From the NCBI RefSeq assembly GCF_000143415.4, contig NW_003314298.1:1271250-1335249 (forward strand): 64,000 bases of DNA, in the 5' to 3' direction. Position 1 is the stretch's first letter. Each line of letters begins with the position of its first letter. This DNA comes from Selaginella moellendorffii (Eukaryota > Streptophyta > Lycopodiopsida > Selaginellales > Selaginellaceae). The translations under genes were made by a program, and so were the position numbers. The notes below the pieces were generated by a model. It was given only the letters and a program-made list of their open reading frames with translations. It was not told where the DNA came from and did not search any database. Below, one piece after another: positions 10,015-20,463 of this stretch.

Positions 10015-12989
10015 ACTCCACCACCTACAGACAAAGTTTAATGTCCTCATCGAACTATAAACCATTTTATAAAGTAACCCCATCATAAATTACCATTTTC
10101 CTTAGCACCAAACCAATATTTATCAATAACCATACCTTTCCCATCCTCTAATAAGGAGCATAGTCTCTCCAATTTAAAGACTCATTAGACCATTTATAGT
10201 GGTTCTTTACCTTTGCTCGTTTAGCTCTTGCTAAACCCATTAATATCTCAATATTACTAGTTATTCTGGAGTAGTTTCAACCTCTACTAATATAACCATC
10301 ACCCTTTTGAACTTTGATATTGATATCTTGAGTTGGTGTGTCCAACACCTTGCATTGCACCAATTATGCAATCACCACTTCCCCATCCTAGAAAATTCTT
10401 TACTGAAGGGCACCATCATCCTCTCTTATTTCATGCCATCGTTGGCATTAAGTTCCACTTATCCATAATTTCTACTAAAGCTATCAATAGCTTTATCATT
10501 TGGCTACTTTGTCGCTTCATCTCTTAGAGCTTTCACCTTCACTAAATTAGAGCATTTGGGAATTCATTTTTGGAAACATATTTCCTTTCTCACAATTTGT
10601 TAGTATCCAATACTTGAGTGTTCCTTACTTAAATTTATTGTTTGGATTCTTTCCAATGATTTTTATGGCCCATTCTTGGCCGCTAGTCTTTTGCTCTTAT
10701 CCTTTAATTGTTGTACTAAGTAACATAGGATCATTACCTCCATCTTCGAAATATTCTTTCAATTCTATAGCAAACACTTTATTTTGCTAAATGTAAAAGG
10801 TGCTCATCTTTAGTAAGTCTCTTTTGCATTTTCTAATATAGGCTCTATCCGTGGCTCAATTTTGTAACCCTCCTATGGGTCTTTCCTAAATACTACTTTC
10901 TTAGACTCACCATATCATCACATTGTCACCACTCGTTTCCCTTAGGTGTTCTTCCCACTTGGTCATTTTGATTAAGTCAAACCATTACCAATAGTTCAAA
11001 TTAACACTTTGAACTACTATTATAAATAGTTCAAATCAACACTTTGAACTAAGAATCTTATTCTTTAGCTAAACAAGGAGTTTGTCCTTGTTTAGCCATA
11101 AGATCACTTAATGATCTTTCTTTAACACCTTAACAAGTTTGCCAATAAGTATTAGATTCTTCAAACCTTTAAGTTATTGACTATGACCCTAAGGGCATCC
11201 CCCCCACTTGGTGGTGTGCCCAAGCCAATCCTTCTGGCCAAGGGTCCATGACAATTGAGACTGGGTGTTCTTATCTCATTCACCACGTCTTTGGTGCCAC
11301 TTGCAAAGTTATTCAAGTTAGATATATCGAGCTTTCACACTAAACATTTTAATCGTGTATCATGACTCCAAGGCATCCCCCACTTGGTGGTGTGCCTAAG
11401 CTAGTCTCATTACTGAGAGTCCACAACCACCAAAAAATGAATGCCTTCATATTCCAAACAATCACCATGCCCTAGTGAGTTAGGATTCGAACCCAAGCAC
11501 TAGAGAGTTGGGACTCGAACATAACCTCTGTTTATGCATCTACAAGCAGCATCATTAAGGATGCCTAGTGTGACTTTCCATACCAATGCACCACTTATAC
11601 CCAAAGCACACTACGAATCACAACTTAAGAATGTAATTCCTCCAAATTGTTAAATCTTTTCACTTGACAAGTTTGTGATCATGCATAGACTCTTCCATGT
11701 TTGGCCCCATAGGCTACCCTTTTTGAAGTTAACACCTTCAATTAGAGTTTTTGTTCCCTTGACTTGCCAATCTTGCTTAACAAGTTATCTGACCAGTGTA
11801 ATATGGTTTTATGCATAAACATGAAAGTCTTTAACCACTGACTTTCATTTAAAGCCATCTCTTTGAACACTCAAGAATTAATTTCCTAATCTTAATAGCT
11901 TCGCATCATGGCAAGCTTTAAGACCACACTTTTGTTGTGCCACTCTTATTTCGTACATTCCTATGAACTATTTACACTTGTCTTTCTAGATATTAACCTA
12001 CTTAAAATTGTTTTTGGGAATCTTGAAGGGACCCTATTCCTTAGTTTGCCAAAGCTTTTCCTTTTGCAAACTTTCCAACTACCATAAGGTCTAATATGGG
12101 CAATTCCATACTTTAAATTTTTTATAGTTTCACGATTACCAATATTAACACTTTCGAGGATCCACTTGATTCTCCATTCCCAACTTGCATAACCACCCTT
12201 AGTTATACCCTTTGATTCCTATAGTTTGATTCTATCCTTTTATTATTTGCTTTTGGCTACACACACTCTTTAGTTATTCCCCTTTCGACTAGGAGGGTAG
12301 CTTTGCACTTTTTACCATGCCTTAACAAGTATTATTAAGGATGAACTTACTCAATGATTTAGGGAGTGGTTCTTCAATCTGGATATGCTCATTGTATAAT
12401 CCCACACTCTAGGATTAATGTTGTTACTCATGGGCCTCTTTATGCTTATTGCTAGCTATGCCAAAATCCTTTTTGGCTTTGTCCACTTTAGATAGATGGA
12501 CTTTTCCCATCTCTAATTTTCCGCCACTTTAGACATTGGATAACACATCTTATCCATTATTCTCTAGGGACTTAATCTTTAGGGCTTTATCTAATGCCCA
12601 AACACCACCTCCTCGGTGTTTTTACAATGTTTACATGTCCTAATGATGGATTTTTATTTTTTTTTGACAATGAGCATCATTGACTCATTATATTGCAATA
12701 TAAGCAATTTATCCCCCAAAGGATATATCTAACTCCCTTTTTGTCCCAATAAGAAGTTTTGGGAAGTTGACTTCCACTAATTCAATCAATTATGCCATAT
12801 CTTTTACTTAGTTGCCTCATAGTCGTCAAGTCTTACAACTCATTGTTAATGCTTCCACACCTCCATCAATATTTAAGTTCATGCACTCGAATTGCATGCC
12901 TTCCAATTTAGGTTATGCCAATCCCGTTTCCATTGGGATTCCTTTAACAAAAGGTTCTTATGAACCTGACTTTAAAGCTTCATCCCTTG
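10015..12989 (-). mobile_element. internal region of the element ending in copy B; no coding capacity seen
   Basis: The first about 670 bp match 7472-8160. The part at about 11195-11540 resembles the 3' untranslated region of the chromovirus at 22945-23140: CATCCCCC followed by ACTTGGTGGTGTGCC, the TCCATGACAA block, and paired GGATTCGAACCC / GGGACTCGAAC boxes. No protease, reverse transcriptase or integrase motif appears in any frame. It may be a large non-autonomous derivative or a much-decayed element. No second same-orientation LTR is seen at its right end. Confidence 0.45.
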
Positions 12990-13419
12990 AAACATGTGAA
13001 ACACAAATCCCCAAGCCCCAAAGTGGAGCCAAAAGGGTGCCACGAGGTAGTGGCCGAAGCGGAAGCCAAATGAGCATAACATGTTTAAACTAAAATCTCT
13101 GACTTGAAGAGTCAAGAGTGGGAGTGGAATTCCCAATGGAGTGCTCAAGGAACAAGCATGAGGTGAGCAATAAGAGTCTCTAGAAAAGGGACACAAGAGG
13201 ACCAACATATGACATGTGGGGGAATCTGAGATGGAGTTGAGATAGAGTTTGAGATGGAGTTCGAGATGGACTGAGATGGAGTTTGAGATGGACCTAAGAT
13301 GGAGTCCAAGATGGAGGGGGTTCCAAAAGTATAATAAGGAGAGTGTGGGGGTTGGACTCCAGTGAGACCAGTTTGGCCAGGAAAGGTTAGTTAAGCCCAA
13401 GAAAGCTATACCCACGTGT

Positions 13420-13960
13420 TGGGTGATGATATAACCATTGGGAAGTCTAAGGCTAGAGTAAATATGGACAGACAAGCAGAGTAACTTGGTGAAGTGTTCA
13501 AGAGCCAACTTTAGCTCCCCAGAAGATCAAATGGTCAATGTTCCCAGTCTGAGTGTGGGTGGTAGTACCTACTTGGATGCTGTAAACTCCTGAGTTTGAA
13601 CTTCCCGAGAAGTCTGAGTGTGGGTGGTAATACCTACTTGGATGCTATATGATGATATAACCATTGGGAAGTCTAAGGCTAGAGTGAATATGGACAGATA
13701 AGCAGAGTAACTTGGTGAAGTGTTCAAGAGCCAACTCTAGCTCCCCCAGGATTGAGAAGTCTAAGGCTAGAGTGAATATGGACAGACAAGCAGAGTAACT
13801 TAGTGAAGTGTTCAAGAGCCAACTCTAGCTCCCCCAGGAGATCAAATGGTCGATGCTCCCAGTCTAAGTGTGGGTGGTAGTACCTACTTGGATGCTGTAA
13901 ACTCTTGAGTTTGAACTTCCCGAGAAGTCTGAGTATGGGTGGTAATACCTACTTGGATGT
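13420..13960 (+). repeat. local tandem/segmental duplications carrying TRIM termini
   Basis: Segments of LTR copy C are repeated: GATGATATAACCATTGGGAA occurs at about 13425 and 13648, GAGTAACTT..GTGTTCAAGAGCC three times (about 13477, 13711, 13793), and ACCTACTTGGATG four times. At 13581 and 13896 the repeats include TGTAAACTC..CCCGAGAAGTC, the terminal 30-odd bases of a TRIM LTR. Each lies 65 bp before another ACTTGGATG, where TRIM copy 2 itself starts (13961). Confidence 0.8.
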
Positions 13961-14553
13961 TGTAAGTTCCTGAGTTTGAACTTTCCAGGAGGTCACCTAG
14001 CCCAGTACTATTTAAACCCAAGGACGCTTAACCACAAATATCCTAAGACCCTTAGCCAATTGGAAAAGGGGGTGCACTCTTGTTCATAGGCCCTTTCCCT
14101 CTATATTTAAACCCCATGGATTGTCTCTCAAGTCATTCCTTTTGGTTGCTTACAATCCACCACACTTCCTTACAAGTTCACGCCCTCGTGAACGGAAGTT
14201 GAGAGCCGCAGCTCTCCCTAGAGCCTCGCTTTCTTGACACTCTACCCCTCGGGTTGAGCCCAGTGGGAGCAAACTGGACTAGCCAGATATCAATCAACAT
14301 GTGGTGTGATTCCCCTAGCCAACCAATAGAGTAGGACTCGAGACCTCTCTGGTACCAAATGTAAGCTCCTGAGTTTGGACTTCCCGAGAGGTCACCTAGC
14401 TCAATACTATTCAAACTCAAAGACGCTTAACCACAAATATCCTAAGACCCTTAACCGATTGGAAAAAGGGGTGCACTTTTGTTTATGGGCCCTTTCCCTC
14501 TATATTTAAACCCCATGGATCGTCTCTCAAATCGTTCCTTTTAGTTGCTTACA
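13961..14553 (-). mobile_element. complete TRIM retrotransposon, copy 2
   Basis: Two inverted-orientation LTRs, 13961 to about 14155 and about 14361-14553, flank a 205 bp interior colinear with copy 1. The primer site reads TGGTACCAGAG on the minus strand, changed from TGGTATCAGAGC. Flanks are GATGT (left) and GATAC (right), probably one duplication with two mutations. The same site in LTR copies A and D reads ACTTGGATAC, so the right flank is the original. More diverged than copy 1. Confidence 0.88.
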
Positions 14554-15256
14554 GATACTTGGCATGGCTCAGTGGAACCTGGCTCTAGCCCCATGGCTAG
14601 AGCACCCAAAGGCGGAAGGTGGGGAGTACCCAGGAGTTTTGTGTAGGGCCACGGTGTTCTAAAATATTGTCCTGAAGTCTCAGATTGTGGAAAGGAAGAG
14701 GAGTAGTCCTCTAGTGTAGTGACCAAAGACACAGTCACATGGTGAAGAAGTCCCAAAGGATAGTGGGATTTAGTGGTCAGGCATGTGGGCTTGACCCAGT
14801 GGTAGTGTTAGCGAACATGACCATGGATAAAAAGGGACTTGGTGGAGACTGAAAAAGGGATTTTGGGGAAGGCTATTCCTCATGTCTACAGGCATCCTAA
14901 AGATGCTAAAGAATGGATCTAGGATGATTACTCATAAATGAATGGCCCAATCTTTGAGATACGGGACTATGATGTAAGTGGTGTTAGATCACTGGTGTGA
15001 CAAAGGTGAATGGGCATGGCCTTAGCATAATGAGCTAATATGTCAGTGGTACTTTTGGGTGTCAGTCATGGGATTGGACATGTGAAGCACTTAGACCAAG
15101 TGCAAAAGTCGAGTGGCATGGAAGCCATTCTCAAGGCTAGCAAGTCTCTAAATCCATAATAAAACTTATAGAGGTTGTGAGTGAGACTCTTCCAAATGGA
15201 CAAATGTGTGGTTAAGTGATTAAAGTAGAATGAAAAATTTAGTCACTTACAAAACA

Positions 15257-16514
15257 TTTGGTGTCTCCACACCATCGGCCCTATAAGCCTACCCTTACAA
15301 CACTTCCCATTTGTGTTTATATCTTGCCAAAACCATAAAAGTAATTTCTCATGCTACCTATTAATTAGCATTGCAACATAGTGTTCACACATAACCCTTT
15401 GTTAAAGTTGCTTTCTTCTATGAACACCTTTTCCCATGACTTTAGTATGGCCCATCTGCCATCAATAAGATACCTACCATTCTCATATTTAGATCTCATG
15501 ATCCTCCCAATCTTTCGTAGGGTCATCCAAAGGGGATTCCTCCAAGCCGACCAATTTCTCAACTAACTTGGGTGAAGACTGATAAAGGGTCTAACAATAC
15601 TGACTTCATACTGTCGTGGCAGTAAAGAAAGAATATCTCACCACAAGTAACTTTCGATACTTGTAGTTATATTCTCGACAAGGGAGCACTAGGAATATGA
15701 GGTAACCCAGGCCGAGAAATAAAAAAACATTGGGAAAGAGTCAAAAGTAATGAGAAGGCAAATTGAAATATTGACACCTACCCCAAGAAATCTCCACTTC
15801 ATCTCCAAAGTCATCTCCATAATAATCAAGCTTATCATCACAATCTAAAATACATTCAAGCTAGTAAACATCATCTTCTCATAAACTAGATCCTTGAACA
15901 TTATTCAAGAATTGGACTATATTATCCATAGCTCACTAATCGATGTCACAATCATGCTCCACATCAACAGACAATGGCAAAACATTAAGAATAGGATAAG
16001 TTGTGTAATCACATCCCACAAAAGTTTGAAACAACAATATACAAAAGATGGGTGTAGCACCAATATAATTACACCCCGCAGTACCAAAAGTTCAATCTAA
16101 TAGAGCAACATTACCAGCCTCAATTGATATACTCCTTGATCAACGATGGTGTGGCATGGTAATAGAAAAGAATGCAATGAAGATTAGAGATCTAAGCATA
16201 GCGATAGCTAGATTTCTAAATCTTGCAAAAAGCTAATATAGATCTAAATCTAAAAAAGAATGAAGAAATAAAAACAAAAAGCACAATCCCAAACACTAAA
16301 ATAAAGCACTACCAAAAAACTTTACCTACTACTGTGAATGCTCAAGATAAAGGAATAGGTATATTAATCGGGGTTTACACCCCTATTTATATACAAAAGT
16401 GGATGGATTAAATTCACTCCCAAATGGATGGTTTATATGTTATAGTATTATAATTAGTGTATTATTTAGCCAAGGTAATACATGTATATACATACATATA
16501 TTTATAAACCTTAC
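15257..16514 (-). mobile_element. mosaic of LTR-element relics
   Basis: About 15575-15680 matches the start of the LTR-E family in reverse (compare 61125-61228). From 15681 to about 16100 the sequence matches 63600-64000, the interior beside the LTR at 60102-61228. The stretch 16130-16420 read in reverse has TATATAAATAGG and a leader similar to 3520-3670, like the LTR-plus-leader of a Gypsy element. The stretch 15257-15570 holds chance frames on both strands with no recognisable domain. No intact gene is seen. Confidence 0.4.
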
Positions 16515-16893
16515 ATCTACCATTAATAAATTTATTTAGTAATACAAATTATGTACATAAAATATCATTTGTAGTACTTAAAGCCCACCAAACATCATTA
16601 GGTGCTTTTAATTTGTATGAGACCAAATTACAATCATTTTGTAAAGTTATATATGTAAAAATAAAACATTTAGGATTTTTATAAAATTTTCCTATAGACC
16701 ATAAAACTTCCAATTTTCTTGTATAAATTAATCTTTCTGAAGTATTAATTTACAGAAACCATCAAGTTTAAATACTGATGTTTCCCATATTTTATTTTGT
16801 CCAGAATAAAGAACCAAATTACAATTATACTGCAAAAGTAAAATGTTCTTTTTATTTGGTGATATTAGAAACTGTTCAGTGTAAAAATCTTGA
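16515..16893 (-). pseudogene. 3' half of the B-lectin-like gene, frameshifted
   Basis: The minus strand is highly similar to 1645-2030 of the intact gene, including the lectin repeats (LISPNKK.., LQYNCNLVLYSG) and about 40 bp of 3' untranslated sequence. A deletion of about 10 bp removes most of the second repeat (after the LQKD codons), so the frame is lost. The copy starts inside the gene at the CAAG..TTTA region, where it is joined directly to Gypsy pol sequence. It is much closer to the intact gene than the relic at 2797. Confidence 0.8.
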
Positions 16894-18845
16894 GTTCTTT
16901 GGGTGACCAATGACGAACAAGAACCTTGATTGGACAAACATCCCTAATTGGAATAGGATCACATATTGCAATTTTAGCCCTAAACGACAAGTCAAATTTA
17001 AAAAGATTAACATACTTCTTTATGAGTTGGTCAACTGTTGCAACACAAAGATCATTAGAAGGATCAAAAAAGGGAATAAAGAAACAAGATGAAAATATAG
17101 GAGGAAGTAATGGGGAGGCAAAAGTGATGGAAGCAGAGAGACGAAAAAGTACAAAAATGAAAAAAATGGAAGAAATATAAAGAAATATGAGACAAAAGGG
17201 AAAAGCCTTAAAGTTACAATTTGCATGATTGCACCACAACCAATTTATATCAAGGATGAGGTCAAAAGTTTGATTCAGCACCACCTGCAATAACTATAAC
17301 TCAAGTTTGAGATTTCCCACATGCACAACTAGATCTACCTCATCCCATATACATGCATGTGTATGGCCGTTACTATAAAGAATGAAAATTCACTCTACTG
17401 CACGACGCAAATGTAGATGGTAATGTGTGGTAACAAGCCGAGTAATAGAAGATAAACTTGAGCCTATATCAACTAGCATAAAGAAAATAATAGGGACCTT
17501 TTGTTATAAAAACAAGTTTGTGAAGTAAACACTAGATGAACTACATTTGATGATACTCCCAAAAGAAAGATAAAAAGGTTATTGACTTATTTGCACAAGA
17601 TCCTTCGACTACTTGAGTGACTCTTTGTTTCTCAAAAGCATCTCTATATCTATACCTTCTATTACAACATCATCAACATGACATTATTGATGCCAAGGTC
17701 TCTACCTAGAAAATAGAGGTTGTCAATCCGAAAAAACATTGACAACTCCAATAAGTGTGACCAACTTCATCACATGCCTAGTAGTGGACATCACAAGCAC
17801 AACCATGTCCTCACCCTTAACCTTGAACTCAAGCAATAGCAGCATCAACCTCCATTAGAATAGGATCATCTCCCATAGAAAGTGAAGATAAAGGATGTGC
17901 AATAAAAAGTGAAAGAGGTAATATTTTATAATGTTATGCTAAGTGAAGAGCATCATTAAAGGTGGCTGAAACAAATGCATGCACAAGTCTTACAAGATCT
18001 TGATGAAATGTTAGCCACAACAATCTCAACTTGATCTTCTCTGACATATTTGGCTCCACATGAAATAAAAGGCTTTGAAAACAAATGCCAAATTGCATCA
18101 CAGACTCAAATGGTCCTTGATGAAGATGATGCAATTGTTGAAAGATATCATCACAATTGTTAATATGTCCAAATGAGTGTTTGAAGACATTTGGGAGAAT
18201 GCTTCAATTCTCACAAGTGACTACATTCAAACCATTGTACCATTGCAGGGCCATCCCTTGGAGACACATGGGAAATTTATATAAACACCAAGCATCATCC
18301 CAAAAATGATATGTCGCAATCACCGTAAAGTAATCCAACCAATGGTACACATCATCCTTAGCCCACAGAAGAACTCTAGCCGAACACAAGGAACAGCAGC
18401 AAGAGCAAGAGGAATTATACCATGTGTTGTGAATGCTACTATCAACTGAGTTTAATTGTTCAACTGCAATCACATAGCATCAAACCATTACATCAACTAC
18501 TACTCTAGAGTTAAAGGAGGAGGATGTTGCTACTTTGCCATGAAGGTGAATGAAAAGGAAAAAACAAAAGATAAGAAGTTAAGAAAAATTATAAGAAAAG
18601 GGAAATCTAAACAATGCAAAAGCTAGATTTAAACCAAAATCCCAAATCTTAACACTCCTTAGGGACAATTAAAGTTGCCCCTCATTTTCACTAATGTGAG
18701 TGCATGGAATATAGAAAGAAAATATAGAATTATGTATATCAATTAGCCCAAAAACCCTAGTTTATATACAGGAGCTAGTGGTCTAAATTCCAACCATATA
18801 CTAATATTAGTATATGGCATCATAGCCATACACTTGGACCTCACA
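16880..18845 (-). mobile_element. decayed Gypsy element, same family as the one at 19138-30240
   Basis: Reading leftward from 18845: an LTR (18695-18845, 151 bp, TGTGAG/CTCACA ends, TATATAAAC at the equivalent of the intact LTR's TATA), a leader with ATGAGGGGCAAC, gag fragments (about 17930-18480; the MQFGICFQSLLFHVEPNMSE block matches the intact gag), then protease-to-RT sequence (16880-17290; the FDLILDINWLW and DPSNDLCVATVDQL blocks). Frames are broken by stops, and parts of gag and the zinc-knuckle region are missing. It stops in early RT, at the junction with the lectin fragment. It lies head to head with the intact element, 292 bp away. Confidence 0.85.
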
Positions 18846-19137
18846 TGTTGATATTAAGCCAAATTAGTCACATATTTATGTTATAAAGATAAACTATATG
18901 TTTCTTTAATGATCATATACTGGAAGAAAATTTAGTAAGAGTTCCAACTAATGATTTTGTATTGTATCTATATCTCTCTAAATAACCAAAAAGGTTCCTT
19001 ATAATAACTATATTATAAGTATTTATAATTCAACTTTACTATTATATACTTTAGTAAAACAATGTGTGTTATCATGATTAGGTAGAATGTCTATAATTTA
19101 TAAATAGAACATTAATTTTATTGCATATTACAAATGA
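18846..19137. other. AT-rich spacer between two head-to-head Gypsy copies
   Basis: No gene, repeat or clear motif is seen. The last bases before the LTR (..ATTACAAATGA) do not match the bases after the 3' LTR at 30240. Confidence 0.6.
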
Positions 19138-19311
19138 TGTGAGGGCCAAGTGTACGGCTACGATGCCGTATACTAATATTAGCGTAGTGGATTTTGGTAG
19201 CCGTCGGATTGGTTTCAATCCGGACCCCTCGCTCCTGTATATAAGCTAGGGTTTTTGGGCTAATTGATATGCACATTTCTGTATTCCCATTCCATATTCT
19301 AGGCACTCACA
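19138..19311 (+). repeat. 5' LTR of the Gypsy element
   Basis: TGTGAGGGCC to GGCACTCACA, 174 bp. TATATAAG lies at 19238-19245 and would drive the element's transcript. Downstream, the leader repeats TTTAGATCTAGC..GTCTAGATCTA twice (about 19371-19410 and 19437-19470). Confidence 0.92.
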
Positions 19312-19530
19312 TTGGTGGAGATGAGGGGCACCTTTGATTGTCCCTGAGGAGTGCTTGGATTTGGGACTTTGGTTTAGATCTAGCTTTTGCATCGTCTAGA
19401 TCTAGCTTTTTCCATTTCCTTTCTTTTTTCTTTTGGTTTAGATCTAGCTTTTTGCGTTGTCTAGATCTACCATTTCCTTCTAGCTTTTTGTCATCTCTCT
19501 TCTTTTGCTCTTTCTTTTTCGCTCATCTTC

Positions 19531-20463
19531 ATGGCAGATCCGCAATCTCCTCCTTTGACTCTGGAGCAGCAGTTGGTACAATTGCTTGATGCTATACGCT
19601 TGCAATTGAACAACCAAACTCAGTTGATGGCGGCATTCACGGCACGTGGTACAACTCCTCCTGCTCTTGGTGCTAATCCTCGCGTTCGGCCGGAGTTCTT
19701 TCGCAGGAATCCTGGGGATGATGTGTACCATTGGTTCGATCACTTCACGGTGATTGCCACATATCATTCTTGGGATGATGCTCGACGTTTGCGTGAGTTT
19801 CCCACGTGTCTCCAAGGGACGGCGTTGCAGTGGTACAATGGTTTGAGCGCAGCCACTCGTGGGGATTGGAGTGTTCTCCCGGACGTCTTCAAACGCGCCT
19901 TTGGACATGCCGATGATTGTGATGATGCTTTCCAACAATTGCATCGTCTTCGCCAAGGGCCATCTGAGTCGGTGATGCAATTTGGCGTTCGTTTCCGAAG
20001 TCTTTTGCTTCGTGCGGAGCCAAATATGTCAGAGCGGATCAAGCTAGGAATGTTGTGGCCAGCACTTCGTCAAGATCTTGTCGGACTTGTGCATGCACTT
20101 GCTCCTGCCACCCTTGATGATGCTCTTCGCTTGGCACAACGTTATGAGACGTCGCCTCTTCCACTTCTCGCTGCACGTCCTTCCGCTCCCCTTCCTATAG
20201 GTGATGGTCCTGTTCCAATGGAGGTTGATGCTGCTGCTGCTCGAGTCCAAGGACAAGCGCGAGGACGTGGTCGTGGCCGTGATGTTCGCTGCTGGGCGTG
20301 TGATGAAGTTGGTCATACTTATCGGCGTTGCCGTCGTTTTCCGGATTGGCGACCTCCATTTCCTGGGTGGAGACCTTGGCGTCAGCAACGTCCCATGGGT
20401 GCTGTTGCAGTGGAAGGTCTGGACACCGAGATGCATCCGGGAAACGAGGAGTCGCGCGAGTAA
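19531..20463 (+). CDS. gag: Gypsy gag polyprotein
   Basis: 310 aa from ATG at 19531. The central region (about residues 60-205; WFDHFTVIATYHSWDDARR, LQGTALQWYNGL, QFGVRFRSLL) is typical of the retrotransposon gag/capsid domain. A single zinc knuckle [14 protein letters not shown] (CX2CX4HX4C) follows at about residue 255, after a basic RGQARGRGRGRD stretch. Gag forms the virus-like particle and the knuckle binds element RNA. The stop at 20461-20463 lies 136 nt inside the pol frame, which is in the -1 phase, so pol would need ribosomal frameshifting or another expression route. I do not see a standard slippery heptamer in the overlap. The frame is intact. Confidence 0.9.
   Translation: MADPQSPPLTLEQQLVQLLDAIRLQLNNQTQLMAAFTARGTTPPALGANPRVRPEFFRRNPGDDVYHWFDHFTVIATYHSWDDARRLREFPTCLQGTALQWYNGLSAATRGDWSVLPDVFKRAFGHADDCDDAFQQLHRLRQGPSESVMQFGVRFRSLLLRAEPNMSERIKLGMLWPALRQDLVGLVHALAPATLDDALRLAQRYETSPLPLLAARPSAPLPIGDGPVPMEVDAAAARVQGQARGRGRGRDVRCWACDEVGHTYRRCRRFPDWRPPFPGWRPWRQQRPMGAVAVEGLDTEMHPGNEESRE

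Larger units (their letters stand above)
12995..15251 (+). mobile_element. solo LTR-D copy C with perfect target duplication, carrying a TRIM
   Basis: Begins TGTGAAACAC at 12995 and ends CACTTACA at 15251. AAACA lies immediately on both sides (12990-12994 and 15252-15256), a perfect 5 bp target duplication with no internal domain, so this is a solo LTR left by LTR-LTR recombination. It is inverted relative to copies A and B. It was later hit by TRIM copy 2 at 13961 and by local duplications at 13420-13960. It contains the reverse complement of the CTATACTTTTGGA module near 13320-13335. Confidence 0.85.

Noticed and set aside
15365-15566. Frames of about 60 codons on both strands
   Set aside because: No known domain, inside an LTR mosaic, with stops close by.
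3240-16893. Idea that one lectin copy was split by a 13.6 kb inversion (5' half at 2797, 3' half at 16515)
   Set aside because: The two halves differ greatly in age, and weak homology at 2797-3320 continues past the supposed breakpoint.
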